DNA from: Caulobacteraceae bacterium
GTDB taxonomy: Bacteria; Pseudomonadota; Alphaproteobacteria; Caulobacterales; Caulobacteraceae
DNA: 6,599 nt
Direction of reading: 5' to 3'
Assembly (NCBI GenBank): GCA_947484535.1
Contig: CANKPO010000066.1
Span: 1 to 6,599, forward strand
The translations under genes were made by a program, and so were the position numbers. The notes under the pieces were generated by a model, which saw nothing but the letters and a program-made list of their open reading frames with translations, searched no databases and had not been told where the DNA came from. Shown piece after piece: positions 6,533 to 6,599 of the stretch. Positions within the stretch are counted from its first letter, which is position 1. Every line of letters begins with the position of its first letter.

Positions 6533-6599
6533 GGACGGACCCTCTTTTTGTGTGGTCTCGCCTAGATCAACGGTGGACCGCCAATAGGGGTTTGTCAGC

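Noticed and set aside
6558..6573. An FNR-like site, TTGATCTAG on the minus strand, upstream of the transporter
   Set aside because: Only one half-site (TTGAT) fits the TTGAT-N4-ATCAA consensus; the other half (GCGAG) does not match, so chance is the simplest explanation.

Overview
The window reads as a compact, chromosomal, gene-dense stretch of an alphaproteobacterium. GC is fairly high, genes are joined by ATGA stop/start overlaps, and the protein families (mitochondrial-like 3-hydroxyisobutyryl-CoA hydrolase and crotonase, a long periplasmic cyclophilin, an Atg22-like transporter, a PabB/PabC pair) fit a Caulobacterales-type genome. That placement is inferred from how the proteins look, without any search. 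I see no mobile elements, CRISPR, tRNA or rRNA, and no sign of recent transfer.

Plus-strand half (1-2921): four genes read left to right. They are the 3' end of a 3-hydroxyisobutyryl-CoA hydrolase gene, 3-hydroxyisobutyrate dehydrogenase (mmsB), an enoyl-CoA hydratase, and an exported cyclophilin-type peptidyl-prolyl isomerase. The first three form a distal valine-degradation block. The hydratase can convert methacrylyl-CoA to 3-hydroxyisobutyryl-CoA, the hydrolase frees 3-hydroxyisobutyrate, and MmsB oxidises it to methylmalonate semialdehyde. Spacings are an overlap of 4 nt, then 10 nt, then 24 nt, so all four may be co-transcribed. The isomerase has no metabolic link to the pathway and may simply ride on the operon.

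Minus-strand half (6523-2918): three genes read right to left. They are a 12-helix MFS transporter of the Atg22/UMF1 type, then pabB (aminodeoxychorismate synthase component I), then pabC (aminodeoxychorismate lyase). pabB and pabC overlap by ATGA and together make p-aminobenzoate for folate. The glutamine amidotransferase partner (PabA or TrpG) is not in the window. A 49-nt gap holding two short inverted repeats separates the transporter from pabB.

The two halves converge at 2918-2921, where the bases TTAA supply the stop codon TAA on both strands. The last 67 bases (6533-6599) are the upstream region of the transporter gene. Apart from its Shine-Dalgarno next to the start codon I see no convincing promoter or operator there. 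There is no gene-free stretch longer than about 70 bases. I judge this an ordinary core-metabolism region. The points most worth a second look are the two-cysteine cyclophilin insertion, the shared-stop convergence, the transporter-pabB spacer and the valine gene block.
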